Assembly: GCF_002979475.1 (NCBI RefSeq)
Contig: NZ_PCOY01000016.1
Coordinates: forward strand, 19,951 to 83,950
DNA length: 64,000 nucleotides
Direction of reading: 5' to 3'
Source of the DNA: Microbacterium sp. MYb62
GTDB lineage: Bacteria; Actinomycetota; Actinomycetes; Actinomycetales; Microbacteriaceae
Shown: piece after piece, positions 8,172 to 16,100 of the stretch
Layout: every line of letters begins with the position of its first letter
Position numbering within the stretch: position 1 is the stretch's first letter
The notes under the pieces: model-generated
The model's database searches: none
What the model was told of the DNA's origin: nothing
What the model saw: only the letters and a program-made list of their open reading frames with translations
Translations under genes and position numbers: made by a program

Positions 8172-8280
8172 CCGACGGACGGCGTCTCCGCTGATCCTCA
8201 CATCCGATCGCGCCTCGGCTCCGAACAACGGGAGATCACACCGGCGACGGTGTGCGGAGACGGTGGAACGGGAGACGACC

Positions 8281-9906
8281 ATGGTGCAGCGCCGCAGTGG
8301 CAAGAGATTCCTCGTCTGGGCGGCCCTCGCGGGCATGATCGGCGGGGGCGTCTTCCTCGCGACGGCCGAGCTGTTCGCGCTGCTCTTCGCACGCGCGGCC
8401 AGTCCGATCCTCGCGGTGGGAGGGTTCGTGATCGACATCGTGCCGCAGCCCTTCAAGGAGTTCGCGATCGCCACCTTCGGCGAATACGACAAGATCGCGC
8501 TGCTGGCCGGCCTCGGTCTCGCCGTGCTCATCGCCTCGGCGATCGCCGGCATCCTGCAGTTCGTGCGTCCGCCCCTCGGCGTGATCGCGCTGGTGATCGC
8601 GGGAGTGCTCTCGACCGCGGCGATCGTGACGCGTGCGGCCGTGGCTCCGCTCGCCTTCCTGCCTCCGGTCCTCGGGACGGTCGCCGGATCGTTCGTCCTC
8701 GTGCTCCTCTGCCGCCGTCTGCGCGGGTGGCGGGAATCCGTCGTCGGGAGCGGGGGTGAAGTGGAGAGCGCCACGGAGGCCGCGGATCCCGAAGCCCCCG
8801 GCGCCGACATCACCGACGCGCAGAGCGCGCGTCCGGGTTTCGACCGGCGTCGCTTCTTCGTCCTCGCCGCGCTCGCCGGAGCGTCCGCGCTGGTCGTGGG
8901 CATCACCGCCCGCACGGTGAGCATGGCGGTCTCCTCGGTCGAGGCCATCCGGAGCGCGCTGAAGCTGCCCTCCCCGAAGACCACGGTCACGGTGCCGCAG
9001 GGTGCCGAGCTCGACATCCCCGGGCTCAGCAAGCTGTTCACCCCGAACAAGGACTTCTACCGCGTCGACACCGCGCTCACGGTTCCGTCGATCGATCCGG
9101 ACACCTGGCGTCTGGTGATCGACGGCATGGTCGACCAGCGTGTCGAGATGAGCTTCCAGGACATCCTCGACATGGGCCTCGACGAGTACGCGATCACGCT
9201 CACGTGCGTCTCGAACGAGGTCGGCGGTGAGCTGGTCGGCAACGCGAAGTGGCTCGGGGTGCCGTTGCGAGACGTGCTCAAGAAGGCGGGGGTGAAGTCC
9301 GGCGCCGACATGGTGCTCTCGCGCAGCGTCGACGGCTACACCGCGAGCACACCGCTCGCGGCGCTCACCGATGACGACCTCGATGCGATCCTCGCCGTCG
9401 GGATGAACGGCGAACCGCTGCCCCTCGAGCACGGCTTCCCGGTGCGGATGGTCGTGCCGGGACTCTACGGCTACGTGTCGGCGACCAAGTGGCTCACCGA
9501 GCTCAAGGTCACGACCTTCGCTCAGGACGAGGCGTACTGGACGCCCCGGGGGTACAGCGCCGAGGCGCCGATCAAGTTCGCCTCGCGCGTCGACACCCCG
9601 AAGCTCGGCGCGGCCGTGGAGGCGGGGAAGATCCCGATCGCCGGAGTGGCCTGGGCGCAGTCGGTCGGCATCGACCGCGTGGAGGTGAGCATCGACGACG
9701 GGGACTGGGTTCCGGCGACGTTGTCGGCGCCGATCAACGACGACACCTGGGTGCAGTGGTTCATGGAGTGGGACGCGACGCCGGGCACGCACTACGTCGC
9801 GGTGCGGGCCGTGAACAAGAACGGCGACCTGCAGATCGAGGAGCGCGCACCGATCGCCCCCGATGGCTCGTCGGGATGGCAGCGTTCGCTCATCCGGGTC
9901 ACCTGA
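8281..9906 (+). CDS. Membrane-anchored molybdopterin-dependent oxidoreductase (sulfite-oxidase fold)
   Basis: A 541-residue protein. The first 150 residues form about four or five membrane segments. A further hydrophobic segment follows DRRRFF at about residues 183-215. The rest is the SUOX-type molybdopterin domain with the presumed Mo-ligand Cys309 in TLTCVSNEVGG, followed by a Mo-co dimerisation-like domain. No heme or b-type cytochrome motif is visible. The substrate cannot be read from sequence; nitrate-assimilation, sulfite and methionine-sulfoxide enzymes share this fold. ATG 8281 is six bases behind GGGAG. It leads the molybdenum-cofactor block, so cofactor supply and user are together. 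Confidence 0.88.
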   Translation: MVQRRSGKRFLVWAALAGMIGGGVFLATAELFALLFARAASPILAVGGFVIDIVPQPFKEFAIATFGEYDKIALLAGLGLAVLIASAIAGILQFVRPPLGVIALVIAGVLSTAAIVTRAAVAPLAFLPPVLGTVAGSFVLVLLCRRLRGWRESVVGSGGEVESATEAADPEAPGADITDAQSARPGFDRRRFFVLAALAGASALVVGITARTVSMAVSSVEAIRSALKLPSPKTTVTVPQGAELDIPGLSKLFTPNKDFYRVDTALTVPSIDPDTWRLVIDGMVDQRVEMSFQDILDMGLDEYAITLTCVSNEVGGELVGNAKWLGVPLRDVLKKAGVKSGADMVLSRSVDGYTASTPLAALTDDDLDAILAVGMNGEPLPLEHGFPVRMVVPGLYGYVSATKWLTELKVTTFAQDEAYWTPRGYSAEAPIKFASRVDTPKLGAAVEAGKIPIAGVAWAQSVGIDRVEVSIDDGDWVPATLSAPINDDTWVQWFMEWDATPGTHYVAVRAVNKNGDLQIEERAPIAPDGSSGWQRSLIRVT

Positions 9907-9947
9907 GTCCGGTGCGCGGTCGGGCACGCGGGCCTAGGGTGGGAGCC

Positions 9948-10436
9948 ATGGGCCCACTCCCCGCACTCGTGATCACCGTCTCGGATCGATCGTTCGCCGG
10001 GGAGCGTGAGGATCGTGGAGGACCGGTCGCCGTGGGGCTGCTGCGGGATGCCGGGTGGCACTGTCCCGACGCCGAGATCGTCGCCGATGGTGCGGATTCG
10101 GTGGCGGATGCCCTGCGCCGGGCGGTCGCCCGCGGCATCCGACTGGTCGTGACGACCGGGGGGACCGGTGTCGGTCCTCGTGATCTGACCCCCGAGGGGA
10201 CGCAGCGTGTGATCACCCGAGAGATCCCCGGGATCGCCGAGGAGCTGCGTCGCAGCGGACTCGCCGACACCCCGCTCTCCGTGCTGTCACGCGGACTCGC
10301 CGGCATCGTCGACCCCGACGGCATGCTCGTCGTGAACCTCCCCGGTTCCCCGCGCGCCGTCGCTTCCGGCGTCCCCGTGGTGCTCGGCGTCGCCGCGCAC
10401 ATCCTGGATCAGGTGAAGGGCGGAGACCACTCATGA
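9948..10436 (+). CDS. mog: MogA/MoaB-family molybdopterin adenylyltransferase
   Basis: A 162-residue MoCF-domain protein with the conserved VVTTGGTGVGPRDLTPE loop and the downstream NLPGSPRA segment. MogA-type proteins adenylylate molybdopterin before molybdate insertion; MoaB-type paralogues look alike, so the subfamily is not certain. ATG 9948 lies seven bases after TAGGGT (9935-9940), a pattern fitting a leaderless or near-leaderless transcript. The stop overlaps the moaE start by four bases (ATGA), so the two are translationally coupled. Confidence 0.9.
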   Translation: MGPLPALVITVSDRSFAGEREDRGGPVAVGLLRDAGWHCPDAEIVADGADSVADALRRAVARGIRLVVTTGGTGVGPRDLTPEGTQRVITREIPGIAEELRRSGLADTPLSVLSRGLAGIVDPDGMLVVNLPGSPRAVASGVPVVLGVAAHILDQVKGGDHS

Positions 10437-10867
10437 ACGACGTGAGAATCGCAGCCGTGTCGGAACAGCGTCTCGATCTCGATGCGCATCTCGCCGCGGT
10501 CGAAGACCCTCGACTCGGGGCGGTGACGACCTTCGTCGGCCGGGTGCGCGACAACGACCCGGACGCCGAGACCCCCGTGGTCGGCCTGGAGTACAGTGCA
10601 CACCCCGACGCCGAGGCGACGTTGCGGCGGATCGCCGAGCAGGCCGGCGCCGGGGCGGAAGCCCCCGCGGTGGTGGCGGTGAGCCATCGCATCGGCCACC
10701 TCGACGTCGGCGATGCGGCCGTGGTGATCGCGGTCGCCTCCGAGCATCGTGCCGAGGCGTTCGAGGTGTGCCGGGCGGTCATCGAGGCCATCAAGAGCGA
10801 CCTCCCCGTGTGGAAGCGTCAGCTCGAGGTCGACGGAACCTCGTCGTGGAAGGGCATCGGCGGCTGA
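10433..10867 (+). CDS. moaE: Molybdopterin synthase large subunit MoaE
   Basis: A 144-residue MoaE. It has the GAVTTFVGRVRD motif near residue 28, the HRIGHLDVGD segment and the C-terminal KSDLPVWKRQ with the catalytic lysines. With MoaD it converts cyclic pyranopterin monophosphate to molybdopterin. It overlaps mog by four bases. It converges on moaD with only ten bases between stops, so its small-subunit partner is encoded directly opposite rather than in the same operon. Confidence 0.95.
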   Translation: MNDVRIAAVSEQRLDLDAHLAAVEDPRLGAVTTFVGRVRDNDPDAETPVVGLEYSAHPDAEATLRRIAEQAGAGAEAPAVVAVSHRIGHLDVGDAAVVIAVASEHRAEAFEVCRAVIEAIKSDLPVWKRQLEVDGTSSWKGIGG

Positions 10868-10877
10868 GCCGTCCCCG

Positions 10878-11111
10878 TCATCCGCCGGCGAAGGGCGGGA
10901 GCACGTCGATGAGCTCGGCGTCGTCGAGGGCGGTGTCGCCGTCGGCGCGCACCCCGTCGACGAGCACCGCGCAGCGCGCCAGGATGTCGGCGAGCGCCGG
11001 ATGCTCGGCGACGACGGCGGCGCGCAGGGCGAGGAGCGAGTTCTCGCCGCGTTCTTCGCTGTCGGTGCCTGCGGCCTCGGCGGCGGCGGCGAAGTAGCGC
11101 ACCCGAGTCAT
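10878..11111 (-). CDS. moaD: Molybdopterin synthase small subunit MoaD
   Basis: A 77-residue ubiquitin-fold sulfur carrier ending in the required Gly-Gly (DVLPPFAGG). The C-terminus is adenylylated by the MoeB-like protein of the same operon and then thiocarboxylated to donate sulfur to MoaE. It is the last gene of the minus-strand run moeB-like, moeA, moaC, moaD, in which every junction is a four-base ATGA overlap. Confidence 0.93.
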   Translation of the reverse strand: MTRVRYFAAAAEAAGTDSEERGENSLLALRAAVVAEHPALADILARCAVLVDGVRADGDTALDDAELIDVLPPFAGG

Positions 11112-11623
11112 CGGGCGTCCCCCGCGTCTCCGGACGCGACGAAGGGTGCGGCTTCTCCGGGGCGGACCCAGTCGCCGGAGCGCCCGCCGGACTTCGCCAC
11201 GATGCGCACGTCTTCGATCACGACGGCGCGGTCGACGCCTTTGATCATGTCGACGATCGCGAGGGCGGTGACCGAGACCGCCGTCAGTGCTTCCATCTCG
11301 ACGCCCGTGCGGTCGGCGGTGCCCACCGTGGCCTCGACGTGCACGCCGTCATCGACGATCTCGAGGTCCACGCTCGCCCGATGCACGCCGATCACGTGCG
11401 CGAGCGGGAGCAGCGACGGGGTGGACTTCGCCGCCTGGATGCCGGCGATGCGCGCCACGGCGAGGACATCGCCCTTCGGTACGGTGCCGTCGCGGAGGGC
11501 GGTGATCACGTCGGTGCTGCAACGCACGAAGCCTCGCGCGGTCGCGGTGCGGACGGTCGGCTGCTTCGCGGTCACGTCGACCATGTGCGCACGGCCGGCG
11601 GCGTCAAGGTGAGGGAAGCTCAT
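11108..11623 (-). CDS. moaC: Cyclic pyranopterin monophosphate synthase MoaC
   Basis: A 171-residue MoaC with the DVTAKQPTVRTATA N-terminal region, the central PLAHVIGVHRASVDLEI motif and the catalytic VEMEALTAVSVTALAIVDMIKG helix. It follows MoaA in the pathway, forming cPMP. The start is ATG 11623, overlapping the moeA stop; the open frame upstream of this ATG is not conserved. The tail SGDAGDAR is a short, variable extension. Confidence 0.95.
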   Translation of the reverse strand: MSFPHLDAAGRAHMVDVTAKQPTVRTATARGFVRCSTDVITALRDGTVPKGDVLAVARIAGIQAAKSTPSLLPLAHVIGVHRASVDLEIVDDGVHVEATVGTADRTGVEMEALTAVSVTALAIVDMIKGVDRAVVIEDVRIVAKSGGRSGDWVRPGEAAPFVASGDAGDAR

Positions 11624-12855
11624 CCGACCAGCATGACATCGATCACATCGCCCACGGCGACCGCCTCGATCTCGGCCGGCACGATCGCGAACGCGTGCGC
11701 ACGGGCGAGACCGCCGGCGAGGTGCGACCCCGACCCGCCCGCGGTCGCCGGACGCACGGTGCGCGCGGCGAGGTCGACGACGGCGGGAAGGTACTGGCGG
11801 CGGCCGGGCGGAGGCGTCCACGAGGCGTCGGCGGTGAGCGGCGCGCGGGGGCGGTGGATCTGCGTCCGTCCCTGCATCGCGAGGAGGGCGGGTCGCACGA
11901 ACACCTCGAACGACACCGCCACGCTGACGGGGTTTCCCGGGAGGCCGAACACCAGGCATCCGGTCTCGAGCACTCCGAAGGCCTGCGGCTTGCCCGGCTG
12001 CATCGCGACCGCGCTGAACTCGACCTGTCCACCGCCGTCGAAGGCTCCGCGCACGGGCTCGTAGGCACCGGCGCTGACACCGCCCGTGAAGACGATCACG
12101 TCGGCAGCGAGGGCGACGGCTTCGGCCGTCACCGCTCGGACGGCGTCGGCCTCGTCCGGAACGCGCGCGACCAGCACCACCTCGGCATCGGCATCCGCCA
12201 CCAGCTGCTCCAGCAGCGGGCCGTTCGAGTCGGGGATGCGGCCGCGGGCGGGGGCTTCCCCCGGTGCGAGCAGCTCGCTGCCCGTCGACACCACGGCCAC
12301 CCGAGGCGCACGCGTCACCGTGACCTCGGCGATGCCGGCGGCGACGGCGGCCGCGACCTGGAAGGGCCCGAGGCGCTCGCCGGCGAGCACGACCTCGTCG
12401 CCTGCATGCAGATCCGCGCCCCGGCGCCGCACGAAGACACCGGGCTTGGCCGGCGCCCGCAGCACCCGTACCTCGCCGAGGGAATCGGCGAGCCCGCCGG
12501 TGGTGTCCTCGAAGGGCACGATCACGTCGGCATCCGTCGGGGTCGGCGACCCGGTCATGATGCGGGCAGCCTCGCCTCGGCCGAGTGGAGGGTCGGTCGC
12601 GACGCCGGCGGGGAGGTCGGCGACCACTCGCAGGGTGACCGGATGCTCCTCTGATGCGCCGGCGACATCGGCTTCGCGCACGGCGAAGCCGTCCATCGCC
12701 GAGTTGTCGAAGAGCGGGATGTCGTGGGCGGCGGTCGCCGGATCGGCGAGGGTGCGCCCCGCAGCATCCCGCACCGGACGCGTATCGGCCGCGAGCACCT
12801 GGACGGCCTCGAGCACGCGGTCGAGCTGCTCTTCGACCGTCCGACGGCCGTTCAT
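11620..12855 (-). CDS. moeA: Molybdopterin molybdenumtransferase MoeA
   Basis: A 411-residue MoeA with the expected domain order: PLFDNSAMDGFAVR near residue 48, IMTGSPTPTDAD, and the MoCF core VVSTGSEL, IPDSNGPLL, FTGGVSAG, then QPGKPQAFG and FGLPGNPVSV. It inserts molybdate into adenylylated molybdopterin. ATG 12855 overlaps the moeB-like stop by four bases, and its own stop overlaps moaC in the same way. Confidence 0.95.
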   Translation of the reverse strand: MNGRRTVEEQLDRVLEAVQVLAADTRPVRDAAGRTLADPATAAHDIPLFDNSAMDGFAVREADVAGASEEHPVTLRVVADLPAGVATDPPLGRGEAARIMTGSPTPTDADVIVPFEDTTGGLADSLGEVRVLRAPAKPGVFVRRRGADLHAGDEVVLAGERLGPFQVAAAVAAGIAEVTVTRAPRVAVVSTGSELLAPGEAPARGRIPDSNGPLLEQLVADADAEVVLVARVPDEADAVRAVTAEAVALAADVIVFTGGVSAGAYEPVRGAFDGGGQVEFSAVAMQPGKPQAFGVLETGCLVFGLPGNPVSVAVSFEVFVRPALLAMQGRTQIHRPRAPLTADASWTPPPGRRQYLPAVVDLAARTVRPATAGGSGSHLAGGLARAHAFAIVPAEIEAVAVGDVIDVMLVG

Positions 12856-13652
12856 GCCGACACCGCCGATGCCGACGCCGATGCCGACGCTGTTGCAGCC
12901 GACCGGATCGCGATCTCGTGCTGTCGACCGGTGAGTGCGTCGATCATGGCCAGGCGTCCGAGCAGCGGTTCGCCCGCTCCGGTGACGAGCTTGATCGCCT
13001 CGCCGGCCAGCATCCCGCCGACCTGCACGCACAGGGCGCCGAGCACGCCGACCTGGGCGCAGCTGGGCGGCTCGCCCTCGGTGTCGAGCGGGAAGAGGTC
13101 GGTGAGCACCACGGGGTCTCCTTCGGTCGGTCGCGACCAGAACACGGTGGCCTGCGCGTGCCACTCCTGCACGGCCCCCCACACGAGCGGCAGCCCGAGC
13201 GTCTCGGTCGCAGCGGCCACGTCGCGGCGGGTGGCGAAGGAGTCGCTCGTGTCGACCACCACGTCGGCGCGCGCCAACAGTCGCTCGGCATTGGCGGCAT
13301 CGAGACGTTCGTGCACCTGGGTCACGACTGTCTGTGGGGCGAGCGCGGTGATCGCGCGCGCGGCTGAGGCGGTCTTCCTGGTCCCGATGTCTTCCACCCG
13401 GTGTGCAAGCTGACGCTGCAGGTTGGTCAGCTCAACGACGTCATCATCGATCACGGCTATCGAGCCGATCCCCGCCGCAGCCAGTGCGAGCAGCACCGGT
13501 GAGCCGAGGCCTCCCGCACCGACGACCGCGACATGGGCGGCGTTCAGGCGGCGCTGCCCTTCTTCGCCGATACCGCCGAGCACGGCGTGCCGCGCGGTGC
13601 GCACGAGTTCTTCCGGGTCCAGCGCGGCGGCGGGGGCGACGAGGGGCTGCAT
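12852..13652 (-). CDS. moeB: MoeB/ThiF-family adenylyltransferase (MoaD activation)
   Basis: A 266-residue E1-like enzyme with GAGGLGSPVLLALAAAGIG nucleotide-binding, DDDVVELTNLQRQ and the VDTSDSFATR region. It should adenylylate the MoaD C-terminus. Unlike canonical MoeB it has no CxxC pairs for structural zinc; only the active-loop SCAQVGVLG cysteine region is present. The C-terminus ends in a low-complexity Ser-Ala tail encoded by a GCCGATGCCGAC-type repeat at 12856-12895. No ribosome site precedes ATG 13652; TACGCT six bases upstream suggests a leaderless start. Confidence 0.88.
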   Translation of the reverse strand: MQPLVAPAAALDPEELVRTARHAVLGGIGEEGQRRLNAAHVAVVGAGGLGSPVLLALAAAGIGSIAVIDDDVVELTNLQRQLAHRVEDIGTRKTASAARAITALAPQTVVTQVHERLDAANAERLLARADVVVDTSDSFATRRDVAAATETLGLPLVWGAVQEWHAQATVFWSRPTEGDPVVLTDLFPLDTEGEPPSCAQVGVLGALCVQVGGMLAGEAIKLVTGAGEPLLGRLAMIDALTGRQHEIAIRSAATASASASASAVSA

Positions 13653-13680
13653 GCGTTCAGCGTATGCCCGGCAGTTGCAT

Positions 13681-13711
13681 GGTGTCTCAGCTGCTCACGA
13701 GCTGAGACACC
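13681..13711. repeat. Perfect 12-bp hairpin spanning the stop of the HicB-like gene
   Basis: GGTGTCTCAGCT (13681-13692) pairs perfectly with AGCTGAGACACC (13700-13711) around a seven-base loop. It overlaps the last codons of the HicB-like gene and lies 30-60 bases upstream of the moeB-like start. There is no T-run on either side. It could weakly terminate, stabilise the 3' end, or be a binding site of the HicB-like HTH protein. Confidence 0.55.
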
Positions 13712-14055
13712 CGCCCGCGTGAGACGCCGAGAATCGCCGCGGAGTCGGTGACGGAGAATCCGGCTTCTCGAAGGTGTCGAACGACGCGACGCGACTCCGC
13801 GGCGGCGGCGGCCGAGGCCGCGATCGCATTCTCCGTCGCGATGTGCGCGGCAGCGACCTCATCGCCGAGAGGGCCGATATCGGGCACCACGGTGATGTTC
13901 CAAGCGCTGTGGTCGACATCGGGTTCCTCGGTGTCGAGGTAGTCCCGGACCTGCTGTTCAGCCTTGTCGAGTGTGGCGATCTGTGTGGCGGCTTCTCCGT
14001 CGAGCCAGAGTTCCCAGCCGTGTTCCCACTTGCGCGCGGTGGCGGTGATGTCCAT
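13687..14055 (-). CDS. HicB-like antitoxin-type protein with C-terminal HTH
   Basis: A 122-residue protein. The N-terminal half resembles the HicB partial RNase-H fold seen in actinobacterial antitoxins (ATARKWEHGWELWLDG, then TLDKAEQQVRDYL). An alanine-rich linker leads to an HTH-like end (GFSVTDSAAILGVSRGRVSQLV). GGAGG lies ten bases before ATG 14055. A HicA toxin is expected next to it, but none is intact. The upstream gap holds only a short open tail (14056-14165), so this is an orphan or its partner has decayed. It may be autoregulatory. Confidence 0.7.
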   Translation of the reverse strand: MDITATARKWEHGWELWLDGEAATQIATLDKAEQQVRDYLDTEEPDVDHSAWNITVVPDIGPLGDEVAAAHIATENAIAASAAAAAESRRVVRHLREAGFSVTDSAAILGVSRGRVSQLVSS

Positions 14056-14165
14056 CGTCAATCCTCCTTCGATGCTTCGATCGTCTTCAGCGCCTTGCGG
14101 ACGAGCTCCCCTGCCGGGGATGGGGGAGAAGCTGAGATTTCCGGGTGCAGGTGCAGAGGGCAGCG

Positions 14166-15539
14166 TCAGCGGGCGGCATCCGTCATCGAGCCGAGCTCGG
14201 ACGGGTGGGTGAGTCGCCACCACTCGGACGGCGGGTCGATGCTGCTCGTGATCTCGACCGGCGCGGTGACGGTGTTCGGGCCGGCGGTCCAGGTCACGTT
14301 CCCCACGACCGAACCGTCTCGATAGGTCGGCGGGGTCTTGATCTCCATCGTGACGGTGATCGGAGTATCCGACCAGGTGAGGATCGACGCGTCTTCCCCG
14401 ATGACCAGCTGGGCGGTGGAGCCCCAGGGCGTGGAGATCGTGCCGACCTCCTGCCCGGATGTCGCGAGGGGCACCTCGTGGAACCCGGCGCGGATGCTGT
14501 CCAGGGTGGCGACCACGGTGGCGTTCACCGACTCGCGTGAAGAACCCCCGAGGATCACGCCGGTGACCGCGAGCGGATCGGTCGCACCGACGTCGAGAGT
14601 CGCGGTGTACAGCAGGCTGTAGGTGCCCTCGCCGAGGGTGCCGGTCTTCAGTCCCGTGATCCCGCTGGTTCCGATCAGGCCGTTGGTGTTGTAGAGCTGG
14701 CCGGCGCCGGGGAGGGTGATCGACGCGGTCGCGACGATCTGCGCGATCGTCGGATTCGCGGCGGCGAGCTTCCCGATCGCCACGAGATCGGCAGGCGTGC
14801 TGGTGTTGCGTGGGCTGATGCCGGTGGGTTCGGTGATCGTCGTGCCCGTCAGCCCTTGGGCGGAGAGCCAGGCGCGCGTCGCGCCGAGGAACGCGCTCTG
14901 CGATCCGAAGATCCGGGATGACAGCGCCTCGGCGTAGTTGCTCGCCGAGGGGATCAGCATGGCGGCGAGGGCGTCGTGCAGCGACATCGCGGTGCCGGTA
15001 GGCATGGGGGCGATGGTCGCGCCGAGCACGTAGTACCTGTCGTAGAGGTCGTGGTCGGCCTTGCTGAAGGTGATCGTGGGGCCCGGATCTTCGGCGGAGG
15101 CGAGCGGGACCGCATCGAGGATGACCAGGGCGGTGACCAGTTTGGTGATGCTCGCGATGGGGAGCGGCTCGCCGGTTCCGCTCGACGACCAGATCCCCGG
15201 CGCCCCCTCGCCCAGATACGCGTCCGCACCCGAGATGCTGATCGCCGATGCGGCCACCGGCGGCACGGCGATGGATGCGGCGTCGACGGTCGGGGCCTGC
15301 GGCGTCTGTGTGCTCACCGCCGGCGGATTCACGGGAGCGGTGAGAGCCCACCCGATGTACCCACCGGCCGCCGCCAGCAGCAGGAAGACGCAGACGGCCG
15401 TGATGATGAGCCCGCGGCGTCGGCGGGCGCGACGTACCTCCGGAGGGATTCGATCACGATCGTGAGCGAACTCCTGCTCGTGGGTCATCAGGTCCGCGAA
15501 GTCGGACAGCCCGTCGGTGGGGTGATTCGGTGCGGTCAT
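14166..15539 (-). CDS. D-alanyl-D-alanine carboxypeptidase (S11 family, membrane-anchored)
   Basis: A 457-residue penicillin-binding-type carboxypeptidase that trims the terminal D-Ala of peptidoglycan stem peptides outside the cell. A cytoplasmic tail of about 43 residues is followed by one membrane anchor (LIITAVCVFLLLAAAGGYIGWAL). The active-site motifs are in order: SITK, SASN and KTGTLG. The N-terminal anchor instead of a cleaved signal peptide, and a C-terminal extension of about 110 residues, are typical of actinobacterial members. It has no obvious link to the molybdenum genes that flank it. Confidence 0.9.
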   Translation of the reverse strand: MTAPNHPTDGLSDFADLMTHEQEFAHDRDRIPPEVRRARRRRGLIITAVCVFLLLAAAGGYIGWALTAPVNPPAVSTQTPQAPTVDAASIAVPPVAASAISISGADAYLGEGAPGIWSSSGTGEPLPIASITKLVTALVILDAVPLASAEDPGPTITFSKADHDLYDRYYVLGATIAPMPTGTAMSLHDALAAMLIPSASNYAEALSSRIFGSQSAFLGATRAWLSAQGLTGTTITEPTGISPRNTSTPADLVAIGKLAAANPTIAQIVATASITLPGAGQLYNTNGLIGTSGITGLKTGTLGEGTYSLLYTATLDVGATDPLAVTGVILGGSSRESVNATVVATLDSIRAGFHEVPLATSGQEVGTISTPWGSTAQLVIGEDASILTWSDTPITVTMEIKTPPTYRDGSVVGNVTWTAGPNTVTAPVEITSSIDPPSEWWRLTHPSELGSMTDAAR

Positions 15540-15648
15540 CGAGAGTCATCATGGCGGACATCCGCCGCCGGGCGGTATCGGCCGTTCGGGGGACAGTGCG
15601 ACGCCTCGTATCCCGCTGGTAGATAAGGAAGAGCCCGTTCTTGCTCAA

Positions 15649-15677
15649 TTGACGCAGGATCGGAATCTCCTGATGAT
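15649..15677 (+). promoter_or_regulatory. Candidate promoter of the mod operon
   Basis: TTGACG (15649-15654) is followed after 17 bases by GATGAT (15672-15677), about 30 bases before the HTH-TOBE start. The -35 is good and the -10 is weak. I do not see a classical ModE palindrome. Confidence 0.4.
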
Positions 15678-15706
15678 TTTCTCCGCATCTGCGGTAGATT
15701 CGTCCC

Positions 15707-16099
15707 ATGCACACCTACCGGATCGCTCGCGCCGCGCAGTTGCTCGGAGTGAGTGACGACACCGTCCGCCGCTGGATCGAGCAGGGGCTCCTCCCGGTCA
15801 CGGACGCGGTGCCTGCCGAGATCCCCGGCGATGCCGTCGCGGCGCGGGCCGTCGCGCTCGCGGAGGAGGCGAAGAAGGCCGGAGACGTGCTCTCCAGCGC
15901 CCGCAACCGCTTCGTCGGCATCGTCACGCGCGTGCAGATCGACGGGCTGATGGCCCAGGTCGACATCCAGTCCGGACCGCATCGGGTGGTCTCACTCATG
16001 TCGTCCGAAGCGGCGCGCGAACTGCAGCTCGAGGTCGGCTCGCTCGCCACCGCATCCGTCAAGGCGACTCAGGTCGTCGTCGAAGTACCGAAAGGTTGA
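15707..16099 (+). CDS. HTH-TOBE molybdate-binding regulator (Mop-like)
   Basis: A 130-residue protein. The N-terminus is a MerR-type winged HTH (YRIARAAQLLGVSDDTVRRWIEQGLLP). The C-terminal half is one TOBE/Mop domain (ARNRFVGIVTRVQIDGLMAQVDIQSGPHRV through SVKATQVVVEV), the fold that binds molybdate. It begins the mod operon with one base between its stop and modA, so it is the likely molybdate-responsive regulator or a molybdate store. This differs from E. coli ModE, which has a different HTH and two TOBE domains. Confidence 0.85.
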   Translation: MHTYRIARAAQLLGVSDDTVRRWIEQGLLPVTDAVPAEIPGDAVAARAVALAEEAKKAGDVLSSARNRFVGIVTRVQIDGLMAQVDIQSGPHRVVSLMSSEAARELQLEVGSLATASVKATQVVVEVPKG

Positions 16100-16100
16100 C

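Noticed and set aside
7785..8201. Minus-strand small membrane protein
   Set aside because: Plausible, but its rare codons lie exactly where the plus frame uses preferred codons. I kept the plus-strand gene at moderate confidence and note the conflict in the findings.
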